64,000 nt of DNA, from contig NZ_CP117255.1 in assembly GCF_003240565.2 (NCBI RefSeq), positions 1,798,001 through 1,862,000 on the forward strand. The letters run 5' to 3'. Position numbers and translations under genes: made by a program. Below are positions 34,716 to 43,914 of the stretch, piece after piece (the first letter of the stretch is position 1; every line of letters starts with the position of its first letter). The notes below the pieces were generated by a model. The model did no database searches, was not told where the DNA came from, and was given only the letters and a program-made list of their open reading frames with translations. Source of the stretch: Rhizobium tumorigenes (GTDB lineage: Bacteria > Pseudomonadota > Alphaproteobacteria > Rhizobiales > Rhizobiaceae).

Positions 34716-35135
34716 TTACAACATCTTGCGCAGGAAGAACCGCTGCATCTCGCCCGGATAGTGATCGAGCACGCCGAAGACGGTATAGCCTTGCTTCTCG
34801 TAGAAGCCTGGCGCCTGAAAGCTGAATGTATCCAGCCAGACGCCAACGCAGCCTCGCTCTCTCGCCCAGCCTTCCGCCTGTTGCAGCATCCTGGCACCAA
34901 GGCCTTGTCCACGAAAGGCTTCGGGGATCACGAGCAGTTCTACGAAAAGCCAGTCGTAGCTGTAGCTCGACCATAGACCACCCCGCACCGTACCAGCCTC
35001 GTCGCGCAGCAGGATTGCGAGCGGGCCCCAGGGCCCATCCACCTTGGAAGCATTGTAGTCGATCAGCGGTTGGCGAATTGCGTTGTATTCGTCATCGCTA
35101 GGCTGGGTGACAAGCTCGAGGTCAAGGCCAGACAT
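34716..35135 (-). CDS. GNAT N-acetyltransferase (139 aa)
   Basis: Acetyl-CoA-dependent acyltransferase. LLVIPEAFRGQGLGARMLQQ is the acetyl-CoA binding loop, and VWLDTFSFQAPGFYEKQGYT is the typical beta-alpha region with the catalytic-type Tyr. ATG 35135 (MSGLDLELVTQPSDDEY) is the likely start although its ribosome site is weak. The pattern resembles small GNATs that acetylate free amines. It lies next to a second, unrelated GNAT on the same strand. Confidence 0.85.
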   Translation of the reverse strand: MSGLDLELVTQPSDDEYNAIRQPLIDYNASKVDGPWGPLAILLRDEAGTVRGGLWSSYSYDWLFVELLVIPEAFRGQGLGARMLQQAEGWARERGCVGVWLDTFSFQAPGFYEKQGYTVFGVLDHYPGEMQRFFLRKML

Positions 35136-35180
35136 GTCATTCTCATGTCGTTCGGCTAGGAACATTCCTGCAGGCAGCGG

Positions 35181-35678
35181 TCAGGTTCCGTAGAACGCCC
35201 TGTGATAAACGACAACGCCTTGTCGCGTGTCATCTCCGAAGTCGAGTCTTTGGAAATATTCCGCCGGGACTCCGGGAAAGCGCAAAGTGGGGCCAGCCTT
35301 GAACCCGAAGCGGGCGTAGTAGCCGGGGTCGCCGAGGACGACACATCCAGCCGCGCCACGGGCTTTTATCTGGTCAAGTCCAGCTTCGATGAGCCTCGCT
35401 CCGATGCCCTGTCGCTGCTTGTCGGGTCGCACGGCGACCGGCCCGAGCCCGTACCAGTCGACGACCTTGCCATCTATCTCGACCGGAGAAAGAACGACAT
35501 GTCCGACAATCTCTCCATACTTTTCTGCCACCAGCGACACCGTCAAAGCGCCTCCGGCTCTAAGACCGTCAACAATAGCGCCTTCCGTTCCGTCGCTGTG
35601 GGGAGCGCCGTTGAATGCGTTGGTCACGAGCACGCGAATTGGCTGAATGTCGCTGGTATTTTCGGGTCTGATGATCAT
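35181..35678 (-). CDS. GNAT N-acetyltransferase, YhbS-like (165 aa)
   Basis: Acyltransferase of the YhbS group (COG3153). It begins MIIRPENTSDIQPIRVLVTN and contains GLGPVAVRPDKQRQGIGARL, the acetyl-CoA loop, then CVVLGDPGYYARFGFKAGPT, characteristic of this subgroup. ATG 35678 marks the conserved N-terminus; the longer frame is not supported. It is 45 bp upstream of the other GNAT on the same strand, so the pair may share a transcript. Substrate unknown. Confidence 0.88.
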   Translation of the reverse strand: MIIRPENTSDIQPIRVLVTNAFNGAPHSDGTEGAIVDGLRAGGALTVSLVAEKYGEIVGHVVLSPVEIDGKVVDWYGLGPVAVRPDKQRQGIGARLIEAGLDQIKARGAAGCVVLGDPGYYARFGFKAGPTLRFPGVPAEYFQRLDFGDDTRQGVVVYHRAFYGT

Positions 35679-35994
35679 CTGAAGCTTGTAGCAAAAGAGA
35701 GAAAAACTGCCAAGAAGCAACGCTTTGGCGCCGTTTGCGCAGCCCACTCGCACACTGAATTACCATCAGCCGCCACCGGTTCGACACCGCCGAGCCTCAA
35801 TCCTGACGCTATGCTGCACTGCAAAAAACACAATGCTGCGGTGCTACCAATTGTCGCTGACTGCTTTATATCGTCGCATACGGCCCCGCCCCTCGCGCTC
35901 TTTTGCGGATTTTCAGCGGGCCGCTGCCAATCTGCCGCCCGGCAGGGCCTGAAACGTTTCAGGCGCGGCGACAACAGTTTTGAGGATCAATAAA
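35679..35994. other. 316-bp intergenic region with operator
   Basis: Divergent control region between the YhbS-like GNAT and the sugar transporter. It holds a perfect 18-bp palindrome (35947-35964, listed separately) and a ribosome site for the transporter. Nothing else could be assigned. Confidence 0.6.
35947..35964. promoter_or_regulatory. Perfect palindrome, probable LacI-family operator
   Basis: GCCTGAAACGTTTCAGGC, an 18-bp perfect inverted repeat with central CG, 30 bp before the transporter GTG. The TGAAACGTTTCA core is of the type bound by LacI/GalR/FruR regulators. Its place just ahead of the coding region suggests repression of the sugar transporter. No regulator gene is adjacent. 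Confidence 0.6.
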
Positions 35995-37272
35995 GTGGCT
36001 GGGATAACAACAAGCAGCTCTGCTCCGGCAGGCGCAAAAGCGCCCGCAGGACAGAACCATCAATTTGCGCTTATTGCGCTCACCTCTCTCTTCTTCATGT
36101 GGGGCTTCATCACCTGCCTGAACGATATTCTGGTTCCGCATCTGAAAAACGTTTTTCAGCTGAACTACACGCAGTCGATGCTGATCCAGTTCTGCTTCTT
36201 CGGCGCCTATTTCATCGTCTCGCTGCCGGCGGGCGCGCTGGTCAAGCGCATCAGCTACAAGTGGGGCATCGTTGTCGGCCTGGCGATCTGCGCCGTCGGC
36301 TGCCTGATGTTCATCCCGGCTGCCAGCTACCGCGTCTATGCGCTCTTCCTCGCAGCCCTCTTCGTGCTCGCGTCCGGCGTCACCATCCTTCAAGTTGCCG
36401 CCAACCCCTATGTGACCGTGCTGGGCCCGCCCGACACGGCAGCCAGCCGCCTGACGCTGACCCAGGCTTTCAACTCGCTGGGCACCACCATCGCGCCGAT
36501 CTTCGGCGCCCTGCTCATTCTCTCCGCAGCCACCGTTGCCGTCACCAACGCAACGCCCGAGCAGCTAGACGCGATCCATGCCGCCGAAGCGGCGACGGTG
36601 AAGTTCCCGTATTTGATCCTGGCAGCCGCCTTCCTGGTGCTCGCCGTGATCTTTGCGGCGCTCAAGCTTCCCGATGTCGACGAGGAAGAAGACCTTGACC
36701 CGATGCACGGCGGCGGCTCTGCCTGGCAGTATCGCCATCTGGTGCTCGGCATGATCGGCATCTTCGTCTATGTCGGCGCTGAAGTCAGCATCGGCAGCTT
36801 CCTGGTCAACTTCCTCAGCCAGCCCGATATCGGCGGCCTGACGGAGTCAGAGGCAGCCCATTATGTGTCTTACTTCTGGGGTGGCGCCATGGTCGGCCGG
36901 TTCATCGGTGCCGTGGTCATGCGCTACGTCGACGATGGCAAGGCGCTGGCCTTCAATGCGCTCATCGTCGCGATCCTGCTTGTGGTGACCGTGATGACCA
37001 CAGGCCATGTCGCCATGTGGGCCATCCTTGCGGTCGGTCTCTTCAACTCGATCATGTTCCCGACGATCTTCTCGCTGGCGCTTCACGGCCTCGGCCGCTT
37101 CACCAGCCAGGGCTCCGGCATCCTTTGCCTCGGCATCGTCGGCGGCGCGCTTCTGCCGGTTCTGCAGGGCGTGCTGGCCGATACGATCGGTATCCACCTC
37201 GCCTTCCTGATGCCGATCCTATGCTACGCCTACATCGCCTATTACGGCATCAAGGGCCACAAGCTCCGCTAA
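35995..37272 (+). CDS. Sugar MFS transporter (FucP/glucose-galactose type)
   Basis: A 12-helix proton symporter of the FHS family (425 aa). The family body is clear: [56 protein letters not shown] and [20 protein letters not shown]. The acidic inter-domain loop ([11 protein letters not shown]) and a second half ([20 protein letters not shown]) follow. Likely substrates are fucose, glucose or galactose. The GTG start at 35995 is chosen because GAGGA lies 9 bases upstream. Control by the palindrome just ahead is likely. Confidence 0.88.
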   Translation: MAGITTSSSAPAGAKAPAGQNHQFALIALTSLFFMWGFITCLNDILVPHLKNVFQLNYTQSMLIQFCFFGAYFIVSLPAGALVKRISYKWGIVVGLAICAVGCLMFIPAASYRVYALFLAALFVLASGVTILQVAANPYVTVLGPPDTAASRLTLTQAFNSLGTTIAPIFGALLILSAATVAVTNATPEQLDAIHAAEAATVKFPYLILAAAFLVLAVIFAALKLPDVDEEEDLDPMHGGGSAWQYRHLVLGMIGIFVYVGAEVSIGSFLVNFLSQPDIGGLTESEAAHYVSYFWGGAMVGRFIGAVVMRYVDDGKALAFNALIVAILLVVTVMTTGHVAMWAILAVGLFNSIMFPTIFSLALHGLGRFTSQGSGILCLGIVGGALLPVLQGVLADTIGIHLAFLMPILCYAYIAYYGIKGHKLR

Positions 37273-37378
37273 CGGCTTGAACCCAGTGCGCCTCGTACGC
37301 TGTGCGGGGCGCAAAACACTTGATCCTTCCGCGCCGTCTTGGCATCGTGCGCCAAGACATGGATGGAAGGACGTGACG

Positions 37379-38005
37379 ATGAAGGCCCTGCTGCTGATCG
37401 ATATCCAGACCGGCTTCTGCCCCGGTGGAAACCTAGCCGTTCCAGGCGGCGACCAGATCGTGCCCGTCGCCAACAGACTGATCGACAGCGGCAAGTACGA
37501 CCTTGTCATCGCCTCGCAGGACTGGCACCCCGAAGGCCATGGCAGCTTTGCCTCCTCCCATCCCGGCAAGAACCCTTTCGACATGGGCATGCTCTCCGGC
37601 AAGCCGCAGATGATGTGGCCGGACCATTGCGTCCAGGATACCCCGGACGCCGCCCTCCATCTCGACCTCCATGCCGGCGCCATCGATTTCATCCAGCAGA
37701 AGGGCCAGAACCCTGAGGTCGACAGCTACTCCGCATTCCGCGACAACGATCAGGCGGCCCTGACCGGCCTCGCCGACTATCTGCGCGAGCGACAGGTCAC
37801 GGAACTCGATCTCTGCGGCCTCGCCACCGATTACTGCGTCAAGTTCTCCGCCATCGACGCCGTCGAGATGCTGCCCGGCGTCAGGGTGCGTTTCATCGAG
37901 GACGCCAGCCGCGGTATCGACCCTGCCGGCGTAAAAGCCGCCATCGACGAAATGCGCGTGCGCGGCGTGGCGATCATCGACAGCGCCGAGGCGCTCAACG
38001 CCTGA
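37379..38005 (+). CDS. pncA: Nicotinamidase (bifunctional nicotinamidase/pyrazinamidase)
   Basis: Hydrolyses nicotinamide to nicotinate for NAD salvage (208 aa). The cysteine-hydrolase triad is Asp8 (LLIDIQTGF), Lys108 (IQQKGQ) and Cys153 (LATDYCVKFS). The metal site is probably Asp48, His50 (SQDWHPEGH) and His83 (WPDHCVQDT). This matches the D/K/C and D/H/H pattern of characterised PncA. ATG 37379 has GGAAGGACG upstream; the earlier frame has none. The gene follows the sugar transporter but is functionally unrelated. Confidence 0.94.
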   Translation: MKALLLIDIQTGFCPGGNLAVPGGDQIVPVANRLIDSGKYDLVIASQDWHPEGHGSFASSHPGKNPFDMGMLSGKPQMMWPDHCVQDTPDAALHLDLHAGAIDFIQQKGQNPEVDSYSAFRDNDQAALTGLADYLRERQVTELDLCGLATDYCVKFSAIDAVEMLPGVRVRFIEDASRGIDPAGVKAAIDEMRVRGVAIIDSAEALNA

Positions 38006-38049
38006 GCGATTGGCGGAGGCGCTAAACCTTCCTTCACGAAGATCGCCGA

Positions 38050-39165
38050 ATGTGGCGGAAACGCCATGGGGCCATTGCCGTGCAAACCATCACCATCAAC
38101 GGCCGCTTCCTGACGCAGCCCCTTTCGGGCGTGCAACGGTTCGCAAGGGAGCTGACACTGGCGCTGGATGCCAGGATCTCGTCTGGCAATGTGCCAGATG
38201 CCCTTAAAGAGGTTAACTGGCGCCTCGCCGTCCCCGCTGGGTCCGCCGTTGACCTCGATCTTCACGCCATCGGCGTCGATGCATTCGGCGCGGGGCCCGG
38301 GCACGTGTGGGAACAGACTGCGCTGTATGCTCATGCCCGCAAAGGTCGATTGCTGGGCTTCGGCGGCAGCGGCCCGCTGCTGCACCGGCGCCAGGCGGTT
38401 GTCATTCATGACGTGACGATCTTCCGCCATCCGGGCTCCTTCAAGCGCAGCTACCGGCTACTGCACGCCGCCCTCGGCTTTGCACTGACCCGGACGGCAA
38501 AGATCGCCACGGTCTCGGAGTTTTCCCGCCGCGAACTCGCCTCTGTCTTCAGGGTGGCGGCCGCCGGTATCGATGTCGTCTACAACGCGGTCGATCATTT
38601 TGCCGCCATTGCGCCGGATACCGGGATCATCAACCGGCTCGGCCTCTCCACGAACGGCTTCTTCGTGCTGGTCGGCACCATGAAGCCCAACAAGAACCTG
38701 GAGTTTGCCATCCGCGCCTTCGAAGCCCTTGGCAACACCGGCCAGAAGCTGGTCGTGGTCGGCGGCAGTGCGCCGAGCGTTTTCAAATCGAAGGACGCGG
38801 CCTCGACCGGCAGCATCCTCTATCCCGGCAGGCTGACCGATGCCGAGATCGTGGCGCTGGAACGCCACGCGACCGCCTTCGTCTTCCCGAGCCTCTACGA
38901 AGGTTTTGGCATTCCGCCGCTGGAGGCGATGACGCAAGCCTGCCCGGTCCTGGCGGCAGATATCCCGGCAGTTCGGGAGGCCTGCGGCACGGCCGCCCTC
39001 TATTTCGATCCGACCAGACAGGAGGAACTGACCGACGCGATGCGCCGCATCTGCGACGATCCATCCCTGCGCCAGTCTTTGCAGGATGCCGGCCGGATGA
39101 ATGTCAGTCGTTTCTCCTGGGATACAAGCGCCGGCCGCATCCTCGACATGCTGGCAGCCCTCTGA
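38050..39165 (+). CDS. Glycosyltransferase family 4-type (GT-B)
   Basis: A predicted GT-B glycosyltransferase of about 371 residues. The N-terminal acceptor domain begins VQTITINGRFLTQPLSGVQR, with FARELTLALD. The C-terminal Glycos_transf_1 domain has VGTMKPNKNLEFAIRAFEAL and the nucleotide-sugar site FPSLYEGFGIPPLEAM, whose EX7E-type pattern is intact. The start may be GTG 38080 rather than ATG 38050, because homology is expected to begin at VQTITING. It is followed by a convergent flippase gene, so the pair probably builds and moves an exopolysaccharide or lipopolysaccharide component. Confidence 0.85.
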   Translation: MWRKRHGAIAVQTITINGRFLTQPLSGVQRFARELTLALDARISSGNVPDALKEVNWRLAVPAGSAVDLDLHAIGVDAFGAGPGHVWEQTALYAHARKGRLLGFGGSGPLLHRRQAVVIHDVTIFRHPGSFKRSYRLLHAALGFALTRTAKIATVSEFSRRELASVFRVAAAGIDVVYNAVDHFAAIAPDTGIINRLGLSTNGFFVLVGTMKPNKNLEFAIRAFEALGNTGQKLVVVGGSAPSVFKSKDAASTGSILYPGRLTDAEIVALERHATAFVFPSLYEGFGIPPLEAMTQACPVLAADIPAVREACGTAALYFDPTRQEELTDAMRRICDDPSLRQSLQDAGRMNVSRFSWDTSAGRILDMLAAL

Positions 39166-39175
39166 CGCAGCCGCG

Positions 39176-40567
39176 CTAGGAGGTGGCCGCCGCGCTGAAC
39201 AGCCGCCTGAAATAGCTGTACAGCCCGGCGAGGCAAAAGACGCCGCCGCCGATCACGCCGACAGCCACTGAGGGCCAGAGCGCCTGACCGTAACCGGCAG
39301 TCGCCGCAACCGGGATGGCAAGGCCCACTGCCGCAAAAGCGACCGGTTGCCAGACGAAATCGAACGGCAGCGTCACCAGCACCCTTAAACCAACCACCAT
39401 GGCCAAAAGTGCACCGACCATGCCGCCCGCCATCAACGGTCCGCTTGCGCCAAGCATTGCTGAAATTGCCAGCGTCCCGCCGTTCAGCAACAGGCAATCG
39501 ACGGCCGATAGCAGGAAAATCGACAGCAGCCTGTGCCGAAGATGCGCCGGTGTCGGCAGCATGTTGAGCGTCAGCGCCCGGCAAAGCGCCAGCCCGACAA
39601 CGAAGGGTGCAGCACTCATGAACCCGTCCCGGAGAGCCGGCGCGATAACGAACAGGCCGATGGGTTGCAACAGGGCAAAAATGCCGGCAGCCGTCATCAG
39701 CGTAAAGCCGGTCAGCAGCGAGTAATAGGCACCCAGTTGCGCCTTGAAAGCACCGGTTTCGCCGTCCCGGTCGTAAAGTGCCACGACATCGGGGTATTGG
39801 ATCGCCTGCAGCGCCGAGACGATGAGCACGAAGGGCCGCTGCAGCAAATCGAGCGCCAGCAGCGCGCCGGCAGCACCGGTTGGGCCGAGGACACTGGTCA
39901 GGATCGCCTTCAGGCCGATTGGTGCCAGCAGGCCGACGACCGAGGCGCCGGCTGCGACGCTCCCATAGACGAAATGCTTACGGGCAACGGTAGCGTCGAA
40001 CCTCGCGCGCTCCCGCGCGACGCTGCGGGTCAGCGCCACCGCCAGTAGCGAGTAGACCACATAGCCAGCCAGAAGCCCTAAGACCGCAGACATGAAGGTC
40101 GGGGCCAGCAGCGCTCCGTTGAGCGTGCCCGCGGCGAGGATTGTTGCGCGCGATCCCTGAAGCCTCGAAAAGGTGCGAAATTCCTGGCGGAAGCGCAGCA
40201 TTGTCAGATGCAGGTCGCTCGCGCCTTGAAAGATCGCCACAAGACCGCCAACCAGCGCCACGCCGACAGGCACGGCAAACAGGATCGACACCGCAGCCGC
40301 GACCACACAGATAAGCGCGCAAGCGGCAAACTCGACCTTCAGAGCGCGCCGTTCTGTCGGCTCGCTTCCCGTCTGGCCGGGGTAAAACCGGCTGCAAGCA
40401 AAGCGGATCCATTCGAAACAGAGGATCGCTGCAAACTGGCTGATGGAGATAAACAGCGAGTAGGCGGAATAATCGGCAGGCGACAGCCAGTGGGCGACGA
40501 CGATCAGCAGCCCGAATGCCACCGCCGCCTGATAGAAATATGCCACCAAAGCCACGATCTTCGCCAT
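39176..40567 (-). CDS. Polysaccharide flippase-like membrane protein (Wzx/MATE-type)
   Basis: A 463-residue protein with about 12-14 hydrophobic helices, resembling oligosaccharide flippases and O-antigen translocases. MAKIVALVAYFYQAAVAFGL starts the first helix, and SQFAAILCFEWIRFACSRFY is characteristic. The chosen start (ATG 40567) puts little sequence before helix 1; an ATG at 40669 would add a 34-residue basic extension. Neither has a clear ribosome site. It probably moves lipid-linked sugar units across the inner membrane. It converges on the glycosyltransferase. Confidence 0.75.
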   Translation of the reverse strand: MAKIVALVAYFYQAAVAFGLLIVVAHWLSPADYSAYSLFISISQFAAILCFEWIRFACSRFYPGQTGSEPTERRALKVEFAACALICVVAAAVSILFAVPVGVALVGGLVAIFQGASDLHLTMLRFRQEFRTFSRLQGSRATILAAGTLNGALLAPTFMSAVLGLLAGYVVYSLLAVALTRSVARERARFDATVARKHFVYGSVAAGASVVGLLAPIGLKAILTSVLGPTGAAGALLALDLLQRPFVLIVSALQAIQYPDVVALYDRDGETGAFKAQLGAYYSLLTGFTLMTAAGIFALLQPIGLFVIAPALRDGFMSAAPFVVGLALCRALTLNMLPTPAHLRHRLLSIFLLSAVDCLLLNGGTLAISAMLGASGPLMAGGMVGALLAMVVGLRVLVTLPFDFVWQPVAFAAVGLAIPVAATAGYGQALWPSVAVGVIGGGVFCLAGLYSYFRRLFSAAATS

Positions 40568-40762
40568 TCGACCACATAAGCGCAAAAAGCTGACGAAAAT
40601 GCTAAGTCGCCGCTCATTCCGTGGTTGGCAGCGCAGGTTCCGCGCGAAGCGCCGAATTGCCTTTGGCATCGCGGCGCGCTAGGAGAGCCTGCCGTTTCGT
40701 GGATGGGATGCATGGCCGGCTAGCGGGACTTCGGTTTCGCCCTGCGTCGGGAGGAATGATCT

Positions 40763-41638
40763 ATGGACGTGACCAGCACCATTGCGGAGATGCGCGCCAG
40801 GCTTCTGCCGCATCTGCGCGCCGGACGACGCATCGGCCTCGTGCCGACCATGGGCTATCTGCATGCCGGACACCTGGAACTTGTCCGCCGGGCGCGGAGT
40901 GAAAACGACATCGTCGTTACCTCGATCTTCGTCAACCCGCTGCAATTTTCGGCCGGCGAGGACCTGTCGAAATATCCGCGCGATTTCGAGCGTGACAGCG
41001 CAATGCTGCGCAAGGCCGGAGTCGACTATCTCTTCGCCCCGACGCCTTCAGACATGTATCCGAAACCGATGCAAGCCGTCGTCGACGTGCCCTCTCTCGG
41101 AGCCGAACTCGAGGGCTCCGTGCGTCCCGGCCACTTTGCCGGCGTCGCCACCGTCGTGACCAAGCTCTTCAACATCGTCCAGCCCGACAAGGCCTATTTC
41201 GGCGAGAAGGATTTCCAGCAGGTAACCCTGATCCGCCGCATGGTCGAGGATTTGGCGCAGCCGGTGACCGTCGTCGCTGTCCCGACGGTGCGCGATATCG
41301 ATGGTCTGGCGTTGTCATCGCGCAATAGCTACCTCACCGCCGATGAGCGCGCCGCTGCCGTCATCGTGCCACAAGCGCTCGCAGAAGCCGAACGCCTCTA
41401 CGCGGCGGGCGTCCGGGAGCCCGCAGCGCTGGAAAGTGCCCTCACCGACTTCATCGCGCGCGAGCCGCTCGCCACGCCCGAAGTGGTCGCCGTGCGCGAT
41501 CCGCAAACTCTGAAACCCTTGGCGGCCACCGGCGAAAGCCCGATCCTCGTCGCCCTCTTCGTGCGGATCGGAACAACCCGGCTGCTGGACAACCGCGTCA
41601 TCGGTCAAATCAAAGCCCGCAGCGAAAAGGCCGCCTGA
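40763..41638 (+). CDS. panC: Pantothenate synthetase
   Basis: Joins pantoate and beta-alanine with ATP to make pantothenate (291 aa), the precursor of coenzyme A. Visible signatures: [20 protein letters not shown] (HIGH-type ATP motif), [49 protein letters not shown] and [20 protein letters not shown] lies 9 bases before the ATG. panB begins 1 bp after its stop, so the two form a tight operon. Confidence 0.97.
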   Translation: MDVTSTIAEMRARLLPHLRAGRRIGLVPTMGYLHAGHLELVRRARSENDIVVTSIFVNPLQFSAGEDLSKYPRDFERDSAMLRKAGVDYLFAPTPSDMYPKPMQAVVDVPSLGAELEGSVRPGHFAGVATVVTKLFNIVQPDKAYFGEKDFQQVTLIRRMVEDLAQPVTVVAVPTVRDIDGLALSSRNSYLTADERAAAVIVPQALAEAERLYAAGVREPAALESALTDFIAREPLATPEVVAVRDPQTLKPLAATGESPILVALFVRIGTTRLLDNRVIGQIKARSEKAA

Positions 41639-41639
41639 C

Positions 41640-42461
41640 ATGAGTGCCACGACCTCCGCCAAGCGCATCACACCAGCCCGCATCGAAGCGATGAAGGGCA
41701 CGCGCCCTGTCGTCGCGCTGACGGCCTACACGACGCCGATGGCGCGTCTGCTCGATCCTCACTGCGATCTGCTGCTGGTCGGCGATTCGCTCGGCATGGT
41801 GCTCTACGGCCTGCCGACCACGGTCGGCGTGACGCTGGAGATGATGATCGCCCACGGCCAGGCCGTGATGCGCGGCGTCGCCCACGCCTGCGTCATCGTG
41901 GACCTGCCCTTCGGCACCTACCAGGCCTCGAAGGAACAGGCATTCCTGAGCGCTGCCCGCATCATGAAGGAAACCGGCTGCGACGGCGTCAAGCTCGAGG
42001 GCGGACGGGAAATGGCCGAGACCGTCGCCTTCCTCACCGCGCGCGGCATTCCCGTCTTCGGCCATGTCGGCCTGATGCCGCAGTTGGTCAACACCAACGG
42101 CGGATACCGCGCACTTGGTCGCTCGGACAAGGAATCGGACAAGATCCGTGACGATGCCGCCGCCATCGGAGAGGCTGGCGCCTTTGCCATCGTTATCGAA
42201 GGCACGGTAGAGCCGCTGGCCCGCGAGATCACTGCGAGCCTTTCGATTCCCACCATCGGCATCGGCGCCTCGCCTGCCTGCGACGGCCAAGTGCTCGTGT
42301 CCGACGACATGCTCGGCCTGTTCAGCGATTTCAAACCGCGCTTCGTCAAGCACTTCGCCAATCTCGCGCCGCTGATCTCGGAAGCCGCCGCAGCCTATGC
42401 GGAAGACGTGAAGGCGCGGTCGTTTCCCGGGCCTGAACATACGTTTCAGCCGAAAAGCTGA
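41640..42461 (+). CDS. panB: Ketopantoate hydroxymethyltransferase
   Basis: First step of pantothenate synthesis: adds a hydroxymethyl from methylene-tetrahydrofolate to 2-ketoisovalerate (273 aa). It shows [40 protein letters not shown], the metal-site Asp/Glu in VKLEGG and GHVGLMPQ, and [20 protein letters not shown]. Ketoisovalerate comes from the acetolactate pathway, so flux through ilvIH supplies both valine and coenzyme A. Tightly coupled to panC. Confidence 0.97.
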   Translation: MSATTSAKRITPARIEAMKGTRPVVALTAYTTPMARLLDPHCDLLLVGDSLGMVLYGLPTTVGVTLEMMIAHGQAVMRGVAHACVIVDLPFGTYQASKEQAFLSAARIMKETGCDGVKLEGGREMAETVAFLTARGIPVFGHVGLMPQLVNTNGGYRALGRSDKESDKIRDDAAAIGEAGAFAIVIEGTVEPLAREITASLSIPTIGIGASPACDGQVLVSDDMLGLFSDFKPRFVKHFANLAPLISEAAAAYAEDVKARSFPGPEHTFQPKS

Positions 42462-42470
42462 CTCAATACG

Positions 42471-42725
42471 TCAGGTCTCGTCAGTGCGTTCGCGCTCGAG
42501 CAGATAGATTGCCTCACCGAAATCCTCCATCTGCTTCGTCAGCGCCGCATGGGCGTCGCGCAGACCCTGGTTGTAGAAGAATGCGCCGATATCGTTGGCG
42601 AAAAACTCCAGCAGGAATTCGGCCGGCAGCACGCCGATGGTCTGGTCGAGCTCATCGGCGAAATATTGCCGGATGCGCGTGACGGCAGCGGCCTTCTCCT
42701 CCTTGGGTAGAATGATCTTCTTCAT
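42471..42725 (-). CDS. DUF2164 family protein (84 aa)
   Basis: A small helical protein that begins MKKIILPKEEKAAAVTRIRQ and contains YFADELDQTIGVLPAEFLLE and FFANDIGAFFYNQGLRDA. This matches my memory of DUF2164, a family of unknown function common in proteobacteria. ATG 42725 has a very strong AGGAGGG site. It converges on panB and diverges from azlC. No role can be assigned. Confidence 0.8.
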   Translation of the reverse strand: MKKIILPKEEKAAAVTRIRQYFADELDQTIGVLPAEFLLEFFANDIGAFFYNQGLRDAHAALTKQMEDFGEAIYLLERERTDET

Positions 42726-42850
42726 CTGTGCCCTCCTCGAGCGCCGCAAGGTTCAGCGAAATCGATCCATCGATCAAGGAAATTCAGTTGCCGCTGCCGG
42801 CCCCTCGCCTTACAGGGAAGCCCGCAACCGGAAATAATGCAGGGCTTGAG

Positions 42851-43573
42851 ATGAATCGCGCGGACTTTCAGGAGGGACTACGCGGCGGTATCCTCGTAGG
42901 CCTTGCCTCCACACCCTTCGGCGCCCTGTTCGGCGCCATCGCCCAAGGCCACGGCCTGTCGCTCGGCGAACTGACATTGATGAGCGGCATCGTCTATGCC
43001 GGTGCCAGCCAGCTGGTCGGCCTCGATCTATTCGGTCACGACGTCGCCGCTTGGCTGATCGTCCTGTCGATCCTGGCAGTCAACTTTCGCCATATCCTCT
43101 ATTCGGCGGCCATTGCCCGCTACATCAGGCACTTCAACGGCATCCAGAAGGCCCTGACCTTCTTCCTGCTCGTCGATCCGCAGTTTGCCGAGACGGTGAA
43201 GCGCGGCGAAGCCGGCAAGCAGGTCAGCTTTTCCTGGTATATCGGCCTTGCGTTGATGGTCTATATTCCCTGGGTATTCGCAAGCTTCATCGGCGGCCTG
43301 CTGGGCAGCCTGATCGGCGATCCCCGCTCGATCGGCCTTGATGTGCTGCTGCCCCTCTATTTTCTCGGCATCGTCATCGGCTTCCGCAAGCGCGACAATT
43401 TCCTGCCCGTCGTCGTCGCCAGCGCCGTCGCCGCCGTCGTCGCCTACCGTTATGTCGGCTCGCCCTGGCATGTCAGCATCGGCGCGCTTGCCGGCGTCGC
43501 ATTGGCCGCCCTCCTGCCGCCAGTTAAAAGCAACCGCAAGCCCGACCTCGCCGTCGAAAACCACGAGGTGTGA
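42851..43573 (+). CDS. azlC: Branched-chain amino acid exporter, large subunit
   Basis: AzlC-type membrane protein (240 aa), which with AzlD exports leucine, valine and related amino acids. It starts MNRADFQEGLRGGILVGLAS and shows LMSGIVYAGASQLVGLDLFG, AVNFRHILYSAAIARYIRHF and TFFLLVDPQFAETVKRGE, the AzlC family motifs. Several helices follow. The ATG is preceded by AGGG. azlD begins 2 bp after its stop. Confidence 0.93.
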   Translation: MNRADFQEGLRGGILVGLASTPFGALFGAIAQGHGLSLGELTLMSGIVYAGASQLVGLDLFGHDVAAWLIVLSILAVNFRHILYSAAIARYIRHFNGIQKALTFFLLVDPQFAETVKRGEAGKQVSFSWYIGLALMVYIPWVFASFIGGLLGSLIGDPRSIGLDVLLPLYFLGIVIGFRKRDNFLPVVVASAVAAVVAYRYVGSPWHVSIGALAGVALAALLPPVKSNRKPDLAVENHEV

Positions 43574-43575
43574 CG

Positions 43576-43887
43576 ATGACACAATTCGATCCCCACATGC
43601 TGTTGCTCATACTCGCGGCTGCCGGCGTAACCTACCTGACGCGCATTGGCGGCTACGTTCTCATCACCCGAATGACCCGCATCCCGCCGCGCATGGAGGC
43701 CGCCCTCAACGCCGTGCCTGCCGCCGTGCTGACAGCGCTGATGGCCCCTACCTTCTTCAACGGTGGCATCGACCTCAAGGTGGCGCTGGTAGCAGCAGGA
43801 TTGGTCGGCCTTTATCTGCCGGCCAGCGCAATGCTCGTCACCGGCTGGATCGTCGTCATGGCCTGGCGCCAGTTCATCGGCGCCTGA
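43576..43887 (+). CDS. azlD: Branched-chain amino acid exporter, small subunit
   Basis: AzlD-type membrane protein (103 aa) with about four helices. It contains VTYLTRIGGYVLITRMTRIP and LNAVPAAVLTALMAPTFF, typical of the family. ATG 43576 is preferred over GTG 43570 because GAGGTG lies six bases upstream. It partners AzlC. In a genome with attenuated ilvIH, such a pump removes excess branched-chain amino acids. Confidence 0.92.
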   Translation: MTQFDPHMLLLILAAAGVTYLTRIGGYVLITRMTRIPPRMEAALNAVPAAVLTALMAPTFFNGGIDLKVALVAAGLVGLYLPASAMLVTGWIVVMAWRQFIGA

Positions 43888-43914
43888 TCCTAACTTCGCG
43901 TGCAAAGTTCGGCC

